Shown: positions 31,858 to 40,941 of the stretch, piece after piece
Numbering within the stretch: the stretch's first letter is position 1
Layout of the letters: each line of letters starts with the position of its first letter
Assembly (NCBI RefSeq): GCF_030128825.1
Contig: NZ_CP119127.1
Location: 4,205,501 to 4,269,500 of the forward strand
DNA from: Sphingobium sp. WTD-1
Lineage (GTDB): Bacteria; Pseudomonadota; Alphaproteobacteria; Sphingomonadales; Sphingomonadaceae
DNA length: 64,000 nt
Direction: 5' to 3'
Translations under genes and position numbers: made by a program
The notes under the pieces: model-generated
Told to the model about the DNA's origin: nothing
Database searches by the model: none
The model's input: only the letters and a program-made list of their open reading frames with translations

Positions 31858-33318
31858 TCAGAGCTGGGCGAGCGCGGCGCGAGCGCCGTCGGCTTCGAGG
31901 ATGGCGAGCCAGCGGATCAGCGCGGCGCGGAAGGCGGCATTGCCGGCAATGTCGGCGGGCACCACGGCGTCGAAGGCGAGGATCGCGTCGACCCGAGCCT
32001 CGGTGGAAGGGGCACCGGCCAGCCGGGCGGCGATGGCGGCGGCGAGCGGATCGTCGACGACATGGGCTTCGCCCCGGTCATCGACGCCGGCCTGCCAGCG
32101 GACCCAGGCGGCGACGGCGAGCGACAGGGCATCGATCCCCTGCCCTGCCGACAGCCGCGCGGCGATGGTGGCGAGCAGGCGCTGCGGCAGCTTCTGCGAT
32201 CCGTCCATCGCGATCTGGCGGGTGCGATGCTGCAGGGTCGGATTGTCGAAGCGCGCCATCAGCTCGCGGCGATAGGCGGCGACGTCCAGCTCGGGCGGCG
32301 GCGACAGGGTGGTCTGCGCCTCGTCCCACAGACTTTCGACGAAATGCCGGGCTTCGGGCAACGCCAGCACTTCATGGACATGATCGATGCCGGCGAGGCC
32401 GCCGAGATAGGCGATACCGCTATGCGCGCCGTTGAGCAGGCGCAGCTTCGCCTCCTCCCAGGGGGCGACGGCGGCGGTCACCTGAACCCCGGCGCCGAAA
32501 TCCGGGCGCGGACCGCAGAATTTATCCTCGATCACCCATTGCAGGAAGGGTTCGGTCTTGACCATGGCCTGATCCTCGACGCCGAGCCGGCCGGCGAGCG
32601 CGGCGATATCGGCGTCGGTGGTGGCGGGAACGATGCGGTCGACCATGGTTTCGGGGAAGGCCCCTTCCGCCGCGATCCAGTCGGCCAGCGCCGGGTCGTG
32701 CCGGGCGGCGAGCGCCAGCACGGCGTTGCGCAGGCGGGTGCCGTTGTGCGGCAGATTGTCGCAGCTGATCGCGGTGAAGGGCGGCAGGCCCGACGCCCGG
32801 CGCGCGGCGAGCGCGGCAACGAGGAAGCCGGGCGCGGTCTGCGGCGCGGCGAGCGAGGCAAGGTCGGCGGCGAGCTGGGGATCGCCCTCGATCAGGGCGC
32901 CGGTCGCGGGGTCGAGCTTATAGCCTTTCTCGGTCACGGTCAGGGTGACGATATGGGTATCGGGCGCGGCGAGCGCGACGACCAGCGCGGCCGGGTCTTC
33001 CGGCGCGACCAGCACCTCGCTCACCACGCCGATGATGCGCGCCTGCTCGGCCGAACCATCGCGCACCAGCATGGTGTAGAGGCAATCCTGCGGCATCATC
33101 TGGTCGCGCACGCCGGGCGACCGCAGCGACGCGGCGATCACGCCCCAGCGCAGGTCGCCGGCGGTCAGCGCATCATCGAAGATGACCGCCTGATGCGCGC
33201 GGTTGAAGGCGCCGATGCCGAGATGGACGACGCCGGGGCGGACCGCCGCGCGATCATAGCCGGGACGGACGATATCGGCGGGCAGGCCGGCGAGCGTGGC
33301 GGACGATAGACGGGTCAC
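31858..33318 (-). CDS. uxuB: Fructuronate reductase / mannitol dehydrogenase family
   Basis: 486 residues. The N-terminal Rossmann domain has VVHLGIGAFNRAHQAVIFDD. The core has TLTVTEKGYKLD, then FTAISCDNLPHNGTRLRNAV and FPETMVDRIVPATTDAD. The catalytic Lys-containing C-domain shows KLRLLNGAHSGIAYLG. These are the signatures of the polyol dehydrogenase family to which mannonate oxidoreductase UxuB belongs. Location between the ExuT-like transporter and ManD makes fructuronate to mannonate reduction the likely job, the step before ManD. Confidence 0.9.
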   Translation of the reverse strand: MTRLSSATLAGLPADIVRPGYDRAAVRPGVVHLGIGAFNRAHQAVIFDDALTAGDLRWGVIAASLRSPGVRDQMMPQDCLYTMLVRDGSAEQARIIGVVSEVLVAPEDPAALVVALAAPDTHIVTLTVTEKGYKLDPATGALIEGDPQLAADLASLAAPQTAPGFLVAALAARRASGLPPFTAISCDNLPHNGTRLRNAVLALAARHDPALADWIAAEGAFPETMVDRIVPATTDADIAALAGRLGVEDQAMVKTEPFLQWVIEDKFCGPRPDFGAGVQVTAAVAPWEEAKLRLLNGAHSGIAYLGGLAGIDHVHEVLALPEARHFVESLWDEAQTTLSPPPELDVAAYRRELMARFDNPTLQHRTRQIAMDGSQKLPQRLLATIAARLSAGQGIDALSLAVAAWVRWQAGVDDRGEAHVVDDPLAAAIAARLAGAPSTEARVDAILAFDAVVPADIAGNAAFRAALIRWLAILEADGARAALAQL

Positions 33319-33322
33319 AGGA

Positions 33323-34597
33323 TCAGGCAGCCTCTTGCGAGAGAGTCACGGGCGCATAGCGCGGGACGATAAGGTGCAGCACCAGCAGCGCCAGCAGATA
33401 GGCGCAGGATGCGACGATGAAGATCGGCTGGAAGCTGCCGACGGTTTCCAGGATGATGCCGGCGAACTTGGCCATCAGCATGCCGCCGATCGCGCCGGCC
33501 AGCCCGCCAAGCCCGACCACCGACCCCGCCATCCAGCGCGGGAAGAGATCGCCCGGCAGCGCATAGACATTGGCCGAAAAACCCTGATGCCCGGCGCAGG
33601 CGAGGCCGATCAGGCCGACCGCGATCCACATATTGGGCGCCTGCGCGGCAAAGGCGATCGGCAGGGCGCAAAGTCCCGCGCAAAACATCGCCGTCTTGCG
33701 GGCGCGGTTGATGGCCATGCCCCGGCCCATCAGCCGCGACGACAGCCAGCCACCCGCGATCGAACCGACATCGGCCAGCAGATAGACGGCGATCAGCGGC
33801 GGGCCGAAGTCCAGCATCTTCACGCCATATTGCTTGTTGAAGAAGTCCGGCAGCCAGAAGAGGAAGGTCCACCAGACCGGATCTATCAGGAAACGCGAGG
33901 TCATATAGGCCCAGGTCTGGCGATAACGGAACAGGGTGCGCCACTTGACCGGGCGGGCCGGCTCCTGCGGGTCCGCCTCGATCCAGGCCAGTTCCTCGGC
34001 GCTCAGCCCCTTCTTTTCGCGCGGGCGGCGGTAGAAGGTCAGCCAGGCGGCGAGCCAGAAGACCGTCAGCAGGCCGGTGAGGATGAAGGCCCATCGCCAG
34101 CCCAGCGTGACCGCGATGACCGGGACAATCAGCGGCGTCAGGATCGCGCCGACATTGGAGCCGGCATTGAAGATGCCGATGGCGAAGGCGCGTTCCTTCT
34201 TGGGGAACCATTCATTGGTGGCGGCGATCGCCGCCGGGAAGGTGCCCGCCTCACCGATCGCCAGCGGAATGCGGGCGAACAGCATGCCGGCGGTCGAGGT
34301 GAAGAAGATGTGCATGACATGGCCGATCGTCCACAGGCCGACCGCCAGCGCATAGCCGGCCCGCGCGCCGATCCGGTCGATCAGCCGGCCGAAGGCGACA
34401 TAGGCGATGCCGTATCCGGCCTGGAACCAGATGGCGAGATCGGCATAGCCACTCTCGCTCCAGCCATAGCGGGCCTGCAGATCGGGCTTGAGCGTCGGCA
34501 GGACGAGCCGGTCGATATAGCTCAGCACCACCGCCGCAAAGAGCAGGCCGCAGACAATCCAGCGGACCTTTCCGGACGGTTTGGGGATCGTAGTCAT
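33323..34597 (-). CDS. exuT: MFS hexuronate transporter, ExuT/GudP type
   Basis: 424 residues, 12 predicted membrane spans, from ATG 34597; a longer frame would begin inside a dispersed repeat. VRWIVCGLLFAAVVLSYIDR, then GWSESGYADLAIWFQAGYGI and GRLIDRIGARAGYALAVGLW, and IGEAGTFPAAIAATNEWFPK are the anion:cation symporter/hexuronate features. WWTFLFWLPDFFNKQYGV is also typical. It lies 4 bases upstream of uxuB and probably imports glucuronate or galacturonate across the inner membrane. Confidence 0.88.
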   Translation of the reverse strand: MTTIPKPSGKVRWIVCGLLFAAVVLSYIDRLVLPTLKPDLQARYGWSESGYADLAIWFQAGYGIAYVAFGRLIDRIGARAGYALAVGLWTIGHVMHIFFTSTAGMLFARIPLAIGEAGTFPAAIAATNEWFPKKERAFAIGIFNAGSNVGAILTPLIVPVIAVTLGWRWAFILTGLLTVFWLAAWLTFYRRPREKKGLSAEELAWIEADPQEPARPVKWRTLFRYRQTWAYMTSRFLIDPVWWTFLFWLPDFFNKQYGVKMLDFGPPLIAVYLLADVGSIAGGWLSSRLMGRGMAINRARKTAMFCAGLCALPIAFAAQAPNMWIAVGLIGLACAGHQGFSANVYALPGDLFPRWMAGSVVGLGGLAGAIGGMLMAKFAGIILETVGSFQPIFIVASCAYLLALLVLHLIVPRYAPVTLSQEAA

Positions 34598-34617
34598 TGG
34601 CCGCTCCGACAATATTT

Positions 34618-34706
34618 CGTCATTCCCGCGAACGCGGGAATCCAACTCCGGACCTCGCGATTGGGGCTATGGCAGGAGATGGATCCCCGCTTTCGCGGGG
34701 ATGACG
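34618..34706. repeat. Dispersed palindromic repeat upstream of the transporter gene
   Basis: Two imperfect palindromes: CATTCCCGCGAACGCGGGAAT (34620) and GGATCCCCGCTTTCGCGGGG (34680), separated by about 40 bases. The same design, TCATCCCCGCGCAGGCGGGG and GATTCCCGCCTGCGCGGGAA, occurs at about 50645-50728. It is a REP-like intergenic element family. It sits between exuT and manD and may affect mRNA stability. Confidence 0.7.
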
Positions 34707-34735
34707 GCGTGGAGTGGCCAAAGCAGGTCAAGCGA

Positions 34736-35947
34736 TCACCAGTTGAACATGGTGCCGTCTTCGAGCCGGTTCACCGGCAGGAAGGCCCGATTATATTCAT
34801 ATTTGGCGGCCAGTTCCTCGTCGATGTCGACGCCCAGGCCCGGCTTGTCGCCCGGATGCATCGCGCCGTTCTCGAACGTATAGGCATGGGGGAAGACGGC
34901 ATCGGTCTCGGGCGTGTGGCGCATATATTCCTGCACCCCGAAATTGGGCACCGACAGGTCGAAGTGGAGCGCGGCAGCCATGCAGACCGGCGACAGGTCG
35001 GTCGCGCCATGGCAGCCGGTGCGGACCTGATAGAGATCGGCGAGGTTCGCGATCTTGCGCAGATGGCTGATGCCGCCGGCATGGACCACGGTGGCGCGGA
35101 TATAGTCGATCAACTGATTCTGGATCAGTTCGCGGCAGTCATGGATCGAGTTGAAGATCTCGCCCACCGCCAGCGGCGTGGTGGTGTGCTGGCGGATCAG
35201 CTTGAACGCGTCCTGATTTTCCGCCGGGGTCGCATCTTCCAGCCAGAAGGGGCGATATTGTTCCAGATCCTTGCCCAGGCGCCCGGCCTCGATCGGGGTC
35301 AGGCGATGATGGATGTCGTGCAGCAGATGCACGTCCCAACCCAGCGCTTCGCGGGCGGCCTTGAACAGTTCCGGGACGACGCGCAGATATTTGCTGGTGT
35401 TCCAGACATTTTCGGTCGGCAGGTCGGCGTCGGCGGGTTCGTAGAAATATTTGTCCTTCGACACGCCATAGGTCGACGCCATGCCGGGGACGCCGCACTG
35501 GATGCGGATCGCCTTGTAGCCCTGCGCCTGATATTCCAGCGCGACCTTGACCGTATCCTCGATCGTCGTGCCATTGGCATGGCCATAGACCATGACGCTT
35601 TCCCGGCTGGCGCCACCGAGCAACTGATAGACCGGCAGGCCGGCAATCTTGCCCTTGATATCCCAGAGCGCGGTATCGACGGCGGCGATGGCCGACATGG
35701 TCACCGGGCCGCGGCGCCAATAGGCGCCCTTGTAGAGATATTGCCAGATATCCTCGATCTGGTGCGCGTCCCGGCCGATCAGGCAGGGAATGACATGGTC
35801 CTGCAGATAGGAGGCGACGGACAGTTCGCGGCCGTTGAGGGTCGCATCGCCCAGACCATAGACGCCCTCTTCGGTCTCGATTTTGAGGGTGACGAAATTG
35901 CGACCAGGACAGGTAACGATGACCTTGGCGCCGGTAATCTTGGGCAT
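34736..35947 (-). CDS. manD: D-mannonate dehydratase ManD (enolase superfamily)
   Basis: 403 residues from ATG 35947 (GGGAG 4 bases upstream). This start gives [20 protein letters not shown], the known ManD N-terminus. Metal ligands Asp211, Glu237 and Glu263 lie in DIHH, FWLEDA and VGEIFN. The acid/base groups Arg148 and His213 are present, as is Tyr160. Numbering is shifted by exactly one relative to Novosphingobium ManD as I remember it. It dehydrates D-mannonate to 2-keto-3-deoxygluconate. The operon order GH3-GH3-manD-exuT-uxuB supports glucuronate breakdown; the isomerase (uxaC) and KDG kinase/aldolase are not in the window. Confidence 0.95.
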   Translation of the reverse strand: MPKITGAKVIVTCPGRNFVTLKIETEEGVYGLGDATLNGRELSVASYLQDHVIPCLIGRDAHQIEDIWQYLYKGAYWRRGPVTMSAIAAVDTALWDIKGKIAGLPVYQLLGGASRESVMVYGHANGTTIEDTVKVALEYQAQGYKAIRIQCGVPGMASTYGVSKDKYFYEPADADLPTENVWNTSKYLRVVPELFKAAREALGWDVHLLHDIHHRLTPIEAGRLGKDLEQYRPFWLEDATPAENQDAFKLIRQHTTTPLAVGEIFNSIHDCRELIQNQLIDYIRATVVHAGGISHLRKIANLADLYQVRTGCHGATDLSPVCMAAALHFDLSVPNFGVQEYMRHTPETDAVFPHAYTFENGAMHPGDKPGLGVDIDEELAAKYEYNRAFLPVNRLEDGTMFNW

Positions 35948-36033
35948 GGATGCTCCCCTAAAACTGGTATGACCAATAAAGGCCATAGGCGATAATCATT
36001 TTGCCTTCAACGATATTGGTCAGGCCAATACCG

Positions 36034-38412
36034 TCAGGCGATTTCCAATGTAACCGTCTGAAGCGTGGCACTGTCCGGCCCGACCATGATGTCGAACAGG
36101 CCGGGTTCGACCACCTCCTGCATGTCGAGATTCCACAGCGCAAAGGCCTCCGGGCCGATGGTCAGGCGCACGGTGCGGCTTTCGCCGGGCGCCAGCGCGA
36201 TCCGCTCGAAGCCCTTCAATTCCTTGAGCGGGCGGGTGACCGAGGCGGTCTGGTCATGGACATAGAGCTGCACCACCTCCTCGCCAGCGACAGTGCCGAC
36301 ATTGCGGACATCGACCTCCACCGTGACTTCACCGCCCACGCCGATGCGGCTGGCCGACAGGCGTGGCTTGCCAAATTCGAAGCTTGTGTAGCTGAGACCG
36401 AAGCCGAACGGGAAAAGCGGGCTGGCGTCGGCGAAGAGATAGCCGCGCCGCGAGGATGGCTTGCGGTTGTAGAAGATCGGGATCTGGCCGGCGTCGCGCG
36501 CGACGGTGACGGGCAGCTTGGCCCCCGGATTGACGTCGCCGAACAGGATATCGGCCATCGCCGTGCCGCCCTCCTGCCCCGGATACCAGCATTCGATCAG
36601 CGCATTGGCACCATCGACCACCGCAGGATAGCTGGGCGGGCGACCGTTGATGGCGCAGACCACCACCGGCTTTCCGGTCGCCTTCATCGCGGCGAACAGG
36701 TCATTCTGCTCCCCCACCAGATCAAGGCTGGTGCGATCGCCCAGATGGTTCTTGGCAAAGCCTTCGCGGCTGGTCTGTTCGGTGTCGCCGATGGCCAGCA
36801 GGATGATGTCGGCGGTCTTCGCAACCTCGACCGCTTCGGCGATCAGCTGGCGGTTCTTCGCCGGATCGGCCAGCAGCACTTCATCCACCGAGCGATCCTC
36901 GCTCTGGGTGATGAAGACGCCCTGGGCATGGACGATGTCCGCCCGGTTGCCGAGCTTCGCCCTGATACCGTCGAGCAAAGAGACCGCCTGGCGCGGGATC
37001 GAGGAATAGCCGCCCAGCCGCGCGATCGCGGCATTGGGGCCGATCACGGCCACCTTGCGATGGGCGCCGGGCTTGAGCGGCAGGACGCCGTCATTCTTCA
37101 GCAGAACGATCGACTTGTGCGCCGCCTTGAGCGCCAGCGCGCGCGCCTCCGCATTGCCGGTGAGCGCATCATAATCGGCGCGCGGCCAGGGATTTTCGAA
37201 CAGGCCCGCGCGGAACTTGAGCGTCAACATGCGCGTGCAGGCGAGGTTGACGGCCTCAAGGGGCACTTTTCCGGCGCGGACCTGTTCGACGAGCGTGCGA
37301 TAGGCCAGGCCATCGGGCAGCTCGCAATCGACCCCGGCGCGGAGCGCGGCACGGGCCGTCGCTTCCAGGTCGGGCTGGACATGGTGGATAGTGTCGAGTT
37401 CGGGGACGGCACCGTAATCGCTGACCACGGCGCCATCGAAATGCCATTCGCCGCGCAGGATATCGCCGAGCAGCCATTTATTCTGGTGGCTGGGGACGCC
37501 GTCAATCTCGTTATAGCTGGGCATGACGGCAGCGATGCCGGTGCGCTTGACCACCTGACGGAAGGGCGGGAAGAAATTCTCGCGCAGTTCGCGCTCGCTG
37601 ATCGGCGCGGGCGCGATGTTCTCGCCGGCCTGCGGCTGGCCATGACCGGTCATATGCTTGAGCGTGGCCATGACCTTGTCCGGGCCGATCTGCTTGCCCT
37701 CCCCCTGCAGGCCCAGCACGGCGGCGACGCCCATCTCGCCGCAGAGATAGGGGTCTTCGCCGAAGGTTTCCTCGATCCGGCCCCAGCGCGGGTCGCGGGC
37801 GATGTCGACCACCGGCGAAAGGGCGAGATGGACGCCGCGCGCACGCACTTCCCGAGCGATAACCGACTGGACATCGGTCATCAGCTGGCGGTCGAAGCTG
37901 CCGGCAAGGCCGATCGCCATCGGGAACATGGTGGCGTCGGTCGCCATGTAGCCGTGGAGCGACTCCTCGTGGAAGAGGATCGGGATGCCGAGGCGGGTCT
38001 CTTCCACCGCCCATTTCTGGACGGCGTTGATGAAGGCGACGGTATCGGCCGGGGTGCGCCAGCGCGCGCCGACGCCGCCGGCCTGGGTCGATCCGTTGGG
38101 CGCGCCGCGCCGGTCGGACGGGCGGGTGATCTGGCCGAAGCTGGCGGGATAGGCCTTGCTCGCCTTGGCCGGCGAGAAGGTGAGATCGTCCATGATGTCG
38201 GCCTTGGTCGCCCAGAGCGCGATGATCTGGCCGACCTTTTCCTCCAGCGTCATGCGGCCGAGCAGGTCGCGCACGCGCAGGTCGATGGGGGCGGACGCAT
38301 CCTTGTAGAGCGGGCCGCCCTTCCCCTTCGCCGCCAGCGGGGCGGCAGCGAGGGCGGAGGTGGAGGCGAGCAGGCCAAGGGCCTGGCGGCGGGCGAAGCG
38401 GGTCGTCATCAT
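36034..38412 (-). CDS. GH3 family beta-xylosidase/glucosidase, Tat-exported
   Basis: 792 residues. The N-terminus TTRFARRQALGLLASTSALA is a twin-arginine signal. The GH3 TIM-like domain has the nucleophile Asp332 in AVVSDYGAVPELD, with substrate-binding VVDIARDPRWGRIEETFGED and ATLKHMTGHGQPQAG. The second alpha/beta sandwich follows (KSIVLLKNDGVLPLKPG, FGFGLSYTSFEFGKPRLSAS), and a C-terminal fibronectin III-like domain (VDVRNVGTVAGEEVVQLYVH). It probably removes xylose from xylo-oligosaccharides. It is 3 bases downstream of the second GH3 gene and clearly paralogous to it. Confidence 0.9.
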   Translation of the reverse strand: MMTTRFARRQALGLLASTSALAAAPLAAKGKGGPLYKDASAPIDLRVRDLLGRMTLEEKVGQIIALWATKADIMDDLTFSPAKASKAYPASFGQITRPSDRRGAPNGSTQAGGVGARWRTPADTVAFINAVQKWAVEETRLGIPILFHEESLHGYMATDATMFPMAIGLAGSFDRQLMTDVQSVIAREVRARGVHLALSPVVDIARDPRWGRIEETFGEDPYLCGEMGVAAVLGLQGEGKQIGPDKVMATLKHMTGHGQPQAGENIAPAPISERELRENFFPPFRQVVKRTGIAAVMPSYNEIDGVPSHQNKWLLGDILRGEWHFDGAVVSDYGAVPELDTIHHVQPDLEATARAALRAGVDCELPDGLAYRTLVEQVRAGKVPLEAVNLACTRMLTLKFRAGLFENPWPRADYDALTGNAEARALALKAAHKSIVLLKNDGVLPLKPGAHRKVAVIGPNAAIARLGGYSSIPRQAVSLLDGIRAKLGNRADIVHAQGVFITQSEDRSVDEVLLADPAKNRQLIAEAVEVAKTADIILLAIGDTEQTSREGFAKNHLGDRTSLDLVGEQNDLFAAMKATGKPVVVCAINGRPPSYPAVVDGANALIECWYPGQEGGTAMADILFGDVNPGAKLPVTVARDAGQIPIFYNRKPSSRRGYLFADASPLFPFGFGLSYTSFEFGKPRLSASRIGVGGEVTVEVDVRNVGTVAGEEVVQLYVHDQTASVTRPLKELKGFERIALAPGESRTVRLTIGPEAFALWNLDMQEVVEPGLFDIMVGPDSATLQTVTLEIA

Positions 38413-38415
38413 GGC

Positions 38416-40791
38416 TTATTGCACCGTCAGGGTGGTGGACTGGAGCGCGACCGAGCTGTTGCCGGTCATGATCTCGAAATCGCCGGGCTCGACGACGCGG
38501 TGCATCTGGTCGTTCCACATCTGCAGCGCCTCGGGACCGACCGTGAAGGTGACGGTGCGGCTCTCGCCGGGTTTCAGCGTGACGCGCTGGAAGCCCTTCA
38601 GCTCCTTGACCGGACGGGTGACCGAGCTGACCTTGTCGCGGATATAGAGCTGGACGACCTCGTCCCCTTCCCGCGCGCCGGTGTTGCGGACATCGACCGA
38701 GACGCTGGTCTTGCCGCCGATGCCGATCCTGGTGGCGGACAGGCGCGGCGCCGACAGGCTGAAGCTGGTATAGCTGAGGCCGAAGCCGAAGGGATAGAGC
38801 GGGTCGGTGGTGTCGAACAGATAGCCGCGCCGGGCCGAGGGCTTCATATTGTAGAAGAGCGGCAGCTGGCCGGCCGAGCGCGGCACGGTGACGGGCAGCT
38901 TGCCGCCCGGATTGACGTCGCCGAACAGGATGTCGGCCACGGCATTGCCGCCCTGCTCGCCCAGATACCAGCCTTCCAGGATGGCGTTGGCCTGTTCGCT
39001 GACCTTCACCGTGGAAGCGGGGCGGCCGTTGATGAGGACGACGGTGATCGGCTTGCCGAGCGCCTTCAATGCATCGAACAGCTCCTGCTGCTCACCGACC
39101 AGGTCGAGGCTGGGGCGGTCGCCCAGATGGTTGTCGGCCCAGCCCTCGCGGCTCGACTGTTCGGTGTCGCCCAAGGTCAGGATGATGCGGTCGACATTGC
39201 GCGCCGCCTCGACCGCCTGGGCGATCAGCTTGCGGTTTTCGGCCGGCTCCGACTTGGTGACGCTGTCGGCCCACCAGTCGTCATCCTCGGTGATCTTGAC
39301 GCCCTGGGCGAAGACAATGTTCGCCTTTGCGCCGACCCGCGCCTTGATCCCTTCCAGGATCGAGACGCTGTGCGGCGGCTGGCCATAATAGCCGCCCAGC
39401 CGCGCGACCGCCGCGCTGGGGCCGATCACCGCGATTGTGCCTTCGGGCTTCAACGGCAGCATGCCGTCATTCTTGAGCAGGGTGATCGAGCGCTGGGCCG
39501 CGGTGCGGGCGAGCGCGCGGGCCTCGTCATTATTGGTGATCGCGGCCGCCGCATTGGCGTCGGCATAGGGATTTTCAAACAGGCCGGCACGGAACTTCAG
39601 CTCCAGCATGCGGCGCACGGCGAGATCGACCTTCACTTCGCTGACCTTGCCCTCGCGCACCAGCTTGCCGAGCGTGGCATAGGACAGGCCCTCCGGCAGG
39701 TCCGCGTCGACGCCGGCATCGAGCGCGCGCATCGCCGCTTCTTCCAGATTGGCGGCGATATGATGGATGCTCATCAGCTGATCGACGGCCGAATAATCGG
39801 AGACGACGGCGCCGCGAAAGCCCCATTCTTCCCGCAGGACATTTTCCAGCAGCCAGCGATTGGCGTGGCTGGGCACGCCGTCAATCTCGTTATAGCTGGC
39901 CATCACCGCCTCGATGCCGGTGCGTTTCACCACCTGTTCGAAGGGCGGGAAGAAATTTTCGCGCAGTTCGCGTTCCGACACCGGCGCCGGGCCGATATTG
40001 GTGCCGCTTTCGGGCTGGCCATGGCCGGTCAGATGCTTGAGCGTGGCGAAGACATGATTGGGCTGGAGCGTGCGCGAACGGCCAACGCCCTGAAGCCCCT
40101 CCACCGCAGCAACGCCCATTTCGCCGACCAGATAGGGATCCTCGCCATAGGTTTCCTCGATCCGGCCCCAGCGCGGGTCGCGGGCGATGTCGACCACGGG
40201 CGAGAGCACCATCGGCACGCCGCGCGCGCGGATTTCGCGGGCGATCACCTGATTGACCTGGCGCAGCATGGCGGGATCCCAGCTCGACGCCATGGCGATC
40301 GACTGGGGGAAGCTGGTCGCGCCAACGGCGGCATAGCCGTGCAGCCCCTCCTCATGGAACAGGATCGGGATGCCGAGCCGGGTCTGCGTCATCGCCCATT
40401 TCTGCAGGCCGTTGACCAGCGCCACGGTGCGGCGCGGATCGCGGCCAGGCACGACGCGCGGGCTGAAACTGCCACGACCGTCCGACGGACGGGTAAAATG
40501 GCCGATGCCGTTGGGGAAGGTCGGGCTGAGCTTGCTGGGGTCCAGTTCGCCCTGCGCGTCCAGCAGCTTCACCTTGTCGGTCCAGACGGTGGTGATCTGG
40601 GCGATCTTTTCATCCAGCGTCATGCGCGCCAGAAGATCATCGACGCGCGCCTCGATCGGCGCGGACGCATCCTTGTAGAGCGGGCGCGCCGATTGGCCGG
40701 TCGCGGGTGCCGCCGTAACGGGCGTGAGCGGCGCCGCCATCACCAGCGACAGCGCTGATGCTGCGCACAAAAACTGAACTGACCGGATCAC
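38416..40791 (-). CDS. GH3 family beta-xylosidase/glucosidase, Sec-exported
   Basis: 791 residues from GTG 40791 (GGAGAGGGG upstream), giving a Sec signal (VIRSVQFLCAASALSLVMAAPLT). The nucleophile Asp is in GAVVSDYSAVDQLMSIHHI, with VVDIARDPRWGRIEETYGED and FATLKHLTGHGQPESG. The three-domain GH3 architecture is complete and ends with VRNTGAREGDEVVQLYIRD. The longer frame from 40926 overlaps a divergent start and is rejected. A LacI-type operator lies 55 bases upstream. It heads the leftward operon of six enzymes. Confidence 0.9.
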   Translation of the reverse strand: MIRSVQFLCAASALSLVMAAPLTPVTAAPATGQSARPLYKDASAPIEARVDDLLARMTLDEKIAQITTVWTDKVKLLDAQGELDPSKLSPTFPNGIGHFTRPSDGRGSFSPRVVPGRDPRRTVALVNGLQKWAMTQTRLGIPILFHEEGLHGYAAVGATSFPQSIAMASSWDPAMLRQVNQVIAREIRARGVPMVLSPVVDIARDPRWGRIEETYGEDPYLVGEMGVAAVEGLQGVGRSRTLQPNHVFATLKHLTGHGQPESGTNIGPAPVSERELRENFFPPFEQVVKRTGIEAVMASYNEIDGVPSHANRWLLENVLREEWGFRGAVVSDYSAVDQLMSIHHIAANLEEAAMRALDAGVDADLPEGLSYATLGKLVREGKVSEVKVDLAVRRMLELKFRAGLFENPYADANAAAAITNNDEARALARTAAQRSITLLKNDGMLPLKPEGTIAVIGPSAAVARLGGYYGQPPHSVSILEGIKARVGAKANIVFAQGVKITEDDDWWADSVTKSEPAENRKLIAQAVEAARNVDRIILTLGDTEQSSREGWADNHLGDRPSLDLVGEQQELFDALKALGKPITVVLINGRPASTVKVSEQANAILEGWYLGEQGGNAVADILFGDVNPGGKLPVTVPRSAGQLPLFYNMKPSARRGYLFDTTDPLYPFGFGLSYTSFSLSAPRLSATRIGIGGKTSVSVDVRNTGAREGDEVVQLYIRDKVSSVTRPVKELKGFQRVTLKPGESRTVTFTVGPEALQMWNDQMHRVVEPGDFEIMTGNSSVALQSTTLTVQ

Positions 40792-40845
40792 GACGCCCCT
40801 CTCCAATTTTGTCGCGGCTTTCCTTTTTGCTTGCCGCCGATCAAC

Positions 40846-40859
40846 TGATAGCGTTACCA
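40846..40859. promoter_or_regulatory. LacI-type operator between GH3 and GH67
   Basis: TGATAGCGTTACCA, the same half-sites as the TonB receptor and xylX operators. It lies in the 150-base divergent region, 54 bases from the GH3 start and 82 from GH67, so it could control both directions. Confidence 0.75.
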
Positions 40860-40941
40860 TCACAACCCAAGAGCTGCTTGTCAATGCCACCGTTGGCAAT
40901 GCACCAAAAAATTGCCTGCGGGCCAAGGGGGAGAGGACCGA

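Noticed and set aside
29306..32275. A 989-codon plus-strand frame opposite GH2 and uxuB
   Set aside because: It spans two unrelated minus-strand genes and has shadow-type composition.
36001..40758. A 1585-codon open frame on the plus strand
   Set aside because: It lies opposite two well-supported GH3 genes. Its translation is Arg/Gly/Asp-rich with no domain structure, a normal effect of GC-rich codon bias.
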